NCBI RefSeq assembly: GCF_030413175.1
Contig: NZ_CP129212.1
Coordinates: forward strand, 6,362,450-6,426,449
DNA from: Bradyrhizobium roseum
Lineage (GTDB): Bacteria; Pseudomonadota; Alphaproteobacteria; Rhizobiales; Xanthobacteraceae
Direction of reading: 5' to 3'
DNA length: 64,000 nucleotides
The notes beneath the pieces were generated by a model. It did not search any database, was not told where the DNA came from, and worked only from the letters and a program-made list of their open reading frames with translations. Position numbers and translations under genes: made by a program. This document shows positions 62,886 to 64,000 of the stretch, piece by piece. Within the stretch, counting starts at the first letter, position 1. Each line of letters starts with the position of its first letter.

Positions 62886-64000
62886 TCCGACGTCCGGCTG
62901 CAACGGCGGCGCGACGACCGGCGACTCCGCGCGAAGCAGGTCGGCCATTTGCGTTGCCGGCAGCGGTCTGGAAAACAGAAAGCCCTGCATCTCGTCGCAG
63001 GCATGATTGCGGAGGAATGCCTCCTGTTCGGGGGTTTCGACACCCTCGGCGATGACGGTCATGCCGAGCGCCTTGCCCATGCTGATGATCGCCTGCGCGA
63101 TGGCCTGGTCTTCCGAGTCGACCGGCAGGTCACGGATGAAGGAGCGGTCGATCTTGATCGTATCGATCGGAAACTGCTTCATCAGCGACATCGACGAATA
63201 GCCGGTTCCGAAGTCATCGATCGCAAGGCGAATGCCGCGATCCTGGATCGCATCCAGTATCTTGATCGCGCGCGCGACGTTGCGCATCACCATGCTCTCG
63301 GTGACTTCGAGCTGTAAAAGCACCGGCGACATGCCGCTGGCTGCCAGCGCCTCGTCGACGTCCTGCAGCAGATGCGGATCTGCGAATTGCCGTGGCGACA
63401 GGTTCACCGCCATCGTCCCCGACCGCAAGCCGAGCCGATGCCATGCCATGTTCTGCGCGCAGGCTTCCTTGAGCACCCAGCGCCCGATCGGAACGATCAA
63501 GCCGGTTTCCTCTGCAAGCGGGATGAACTGCCCCGGCGACACGGCGCCGAGATCGGGGTGATTCCAGCGCAGCAACGCCTCGACGCCGGTGATCTGGCGG
63601 CTCGTCATGTCGATCTTGGGCTGATAGTTTAGCGAAAACTGGCCGCGCTCCAGCGCGCGACGCAACGCCGTTTCCAGCGTCAATCGCTCGATCGACTGCG
63701 TCTTGATTTCCTTGGTGAAGAATCGGAAGCCGTTCTTGCCGTCCTCCTTGGCGAGATACATCGCCATGTCGGCGTTCTTGGTCAGGGTCTGTATGTCGGC
63801 GCCGTCGGACGGATACATCGCGATTCCGATCGATGCCGTGGTGTGGCACTCGTGTCCGCTGAGCAGCAAGGGTTGGCTCAATACCGAAAGCAGTTCGCCG
63901 GCAATACGCTCGACTTCGTGACGCTCCGCCGCCTCTTCCAGGATCACCACGAACTCGTCGCCGCCGAGCCGTGCCACGACATCGCTCGCACGTAGCGATC
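62859..64000 (-). CDS. GGDEF-EAL protein, C-terminal part; runs off the window
   Basis: About 380 residues visible, starting inside the GGDEF domain ([14 protein letters not shown] is at the window edge). The EAL phosphodiesterase domain follows with its signature [10 protein letters not shown], then later [10 protein letters not shown] and [25 protein letters not shown] is intact, so both cyclic-di-GMP synthesis and hydrolysis are possible. The N-terminal sensory part lies beyond 64000 and is not seen. Confidence 0.9.
   Translation of the reverse strand, partial: SLRASDVVARLGGDEFVVILEEAAERHEVERIAGELLSVLSQPLLLSGHECHTTASIGIAMYPSDGADIQTLTKNADMAMYLAKEDGKNGFRFFTKEIKTQSIERLTLETALRRALERGQFSLNYQPKIDMTSRQITGVEALLRWNHPDLGAVSPGQFIPLAEETGLIVPIGRWVLKEACAQNMAWHRLGLRSGTMAVNLSPRQFADPHLLQDVDEALAASGMSPVLLQLEVTESMVMRNVARAIKILDAIQDRGIRLAIDDFGTGYSSMSLMKQFPIDTIKIDRSFIRDLPVDSEDQAIAQAIISMGKALGMTVIAEGVETPEQEAFLRNHACDEMQGFLFSRPLPATQMADLLRAESPVVAPPLQPDVGSRLKGAVV

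Overview
The window is about 64 kb of GC-rich chromosomal DNA from an alphaproteobacterium. The best fit is Bradyrhizobium or a very close relative. The reasons are the gene neighbourhoods (lpxK-waaA-acyltransferase-DUF4170-cysQ-pmbA; hisZ-hisG; a BclA/BacA-like ABC exporter; a TorF-type porin; a histone-H1-like protein), the many small secreted proteins, and the bacterial palindromic repeats scattered between genes that are familiar from this genus. This placement is inferred from recognised families, not from a database search.

Layout. 0-10 kb: an alpha/beta-hydrolase gene interrupted by an in-frame TAG, xseA, a dienelactone-hydrolase-like protein lacking its nucleophile, two small genes, then a minus-strand lipid A/Kdo block (lpxK, waaA, acyltransferase, DUF4170) continuing into cysQ and pmbA. 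10-22 kb: ubiA, a tandem pair of secreted Cys-containing paralogues, rsmE, hisZ-hisG, a glycosyltransferase coupled to a YdjC/ChbG deacetylase, a DUF2076 protein, an L,D-transpeptidase and cheZ. 22-34 kb: groES-groEL with a CIRCE operator and a palindromic element between the two genes, secreted proteins of unknown function, an Ldh-type dehydrogenase, a formamidase/acetamidase-like protein, the decayed remnant of a lactate permease, a BclA-like ABC exporter and a porin. 34-46 kb: an H1-like protein, a glycolate oxidase operon (glcD, an unknown gene, glcE, glcF), a cytochrome c, a hydrolase, a TPR protein, rpmJ, a fatty acid desaturase and a FitAB/VapBC-type toxin-antitoxin pair. 50-64 kb: a MaoC/amidohydrolase/HAD catabolic group, YbaK, a Bug-type solute-binding protein, a LysR regulator divergent from pirin and wrbA, an IS110-family insertion sequence, galE, a DUF1080 protein and the C-terminal part of a GGDEF-EAL protein.

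The most unusual region is 46738-49692. It is a visibly lower-GC island bounded by 17-bp perfect inverted repeats, with three tightly packed co-directional genes and no transposase. One gene encodes a protein of unknown family, and the other two encode PIN-like nucleases of two different types. It looks like a non-autonomous, transposon-mobilised toxin or defence cassette inserted next to an isochorismatase-like gene.

Most of the remaining genes are ordinary core functions: envelope lipid A, histidine, ubiquinone, rRNA modification, chaperonin and chemotaxis. Several small anomalies stand out: the nonsense codon in the first gene, a Ser-to-Ala change in a hydrolase, an extra gene in the glc operon, a shifted start codon between duplicated genes, and decorated palindromic repeats.
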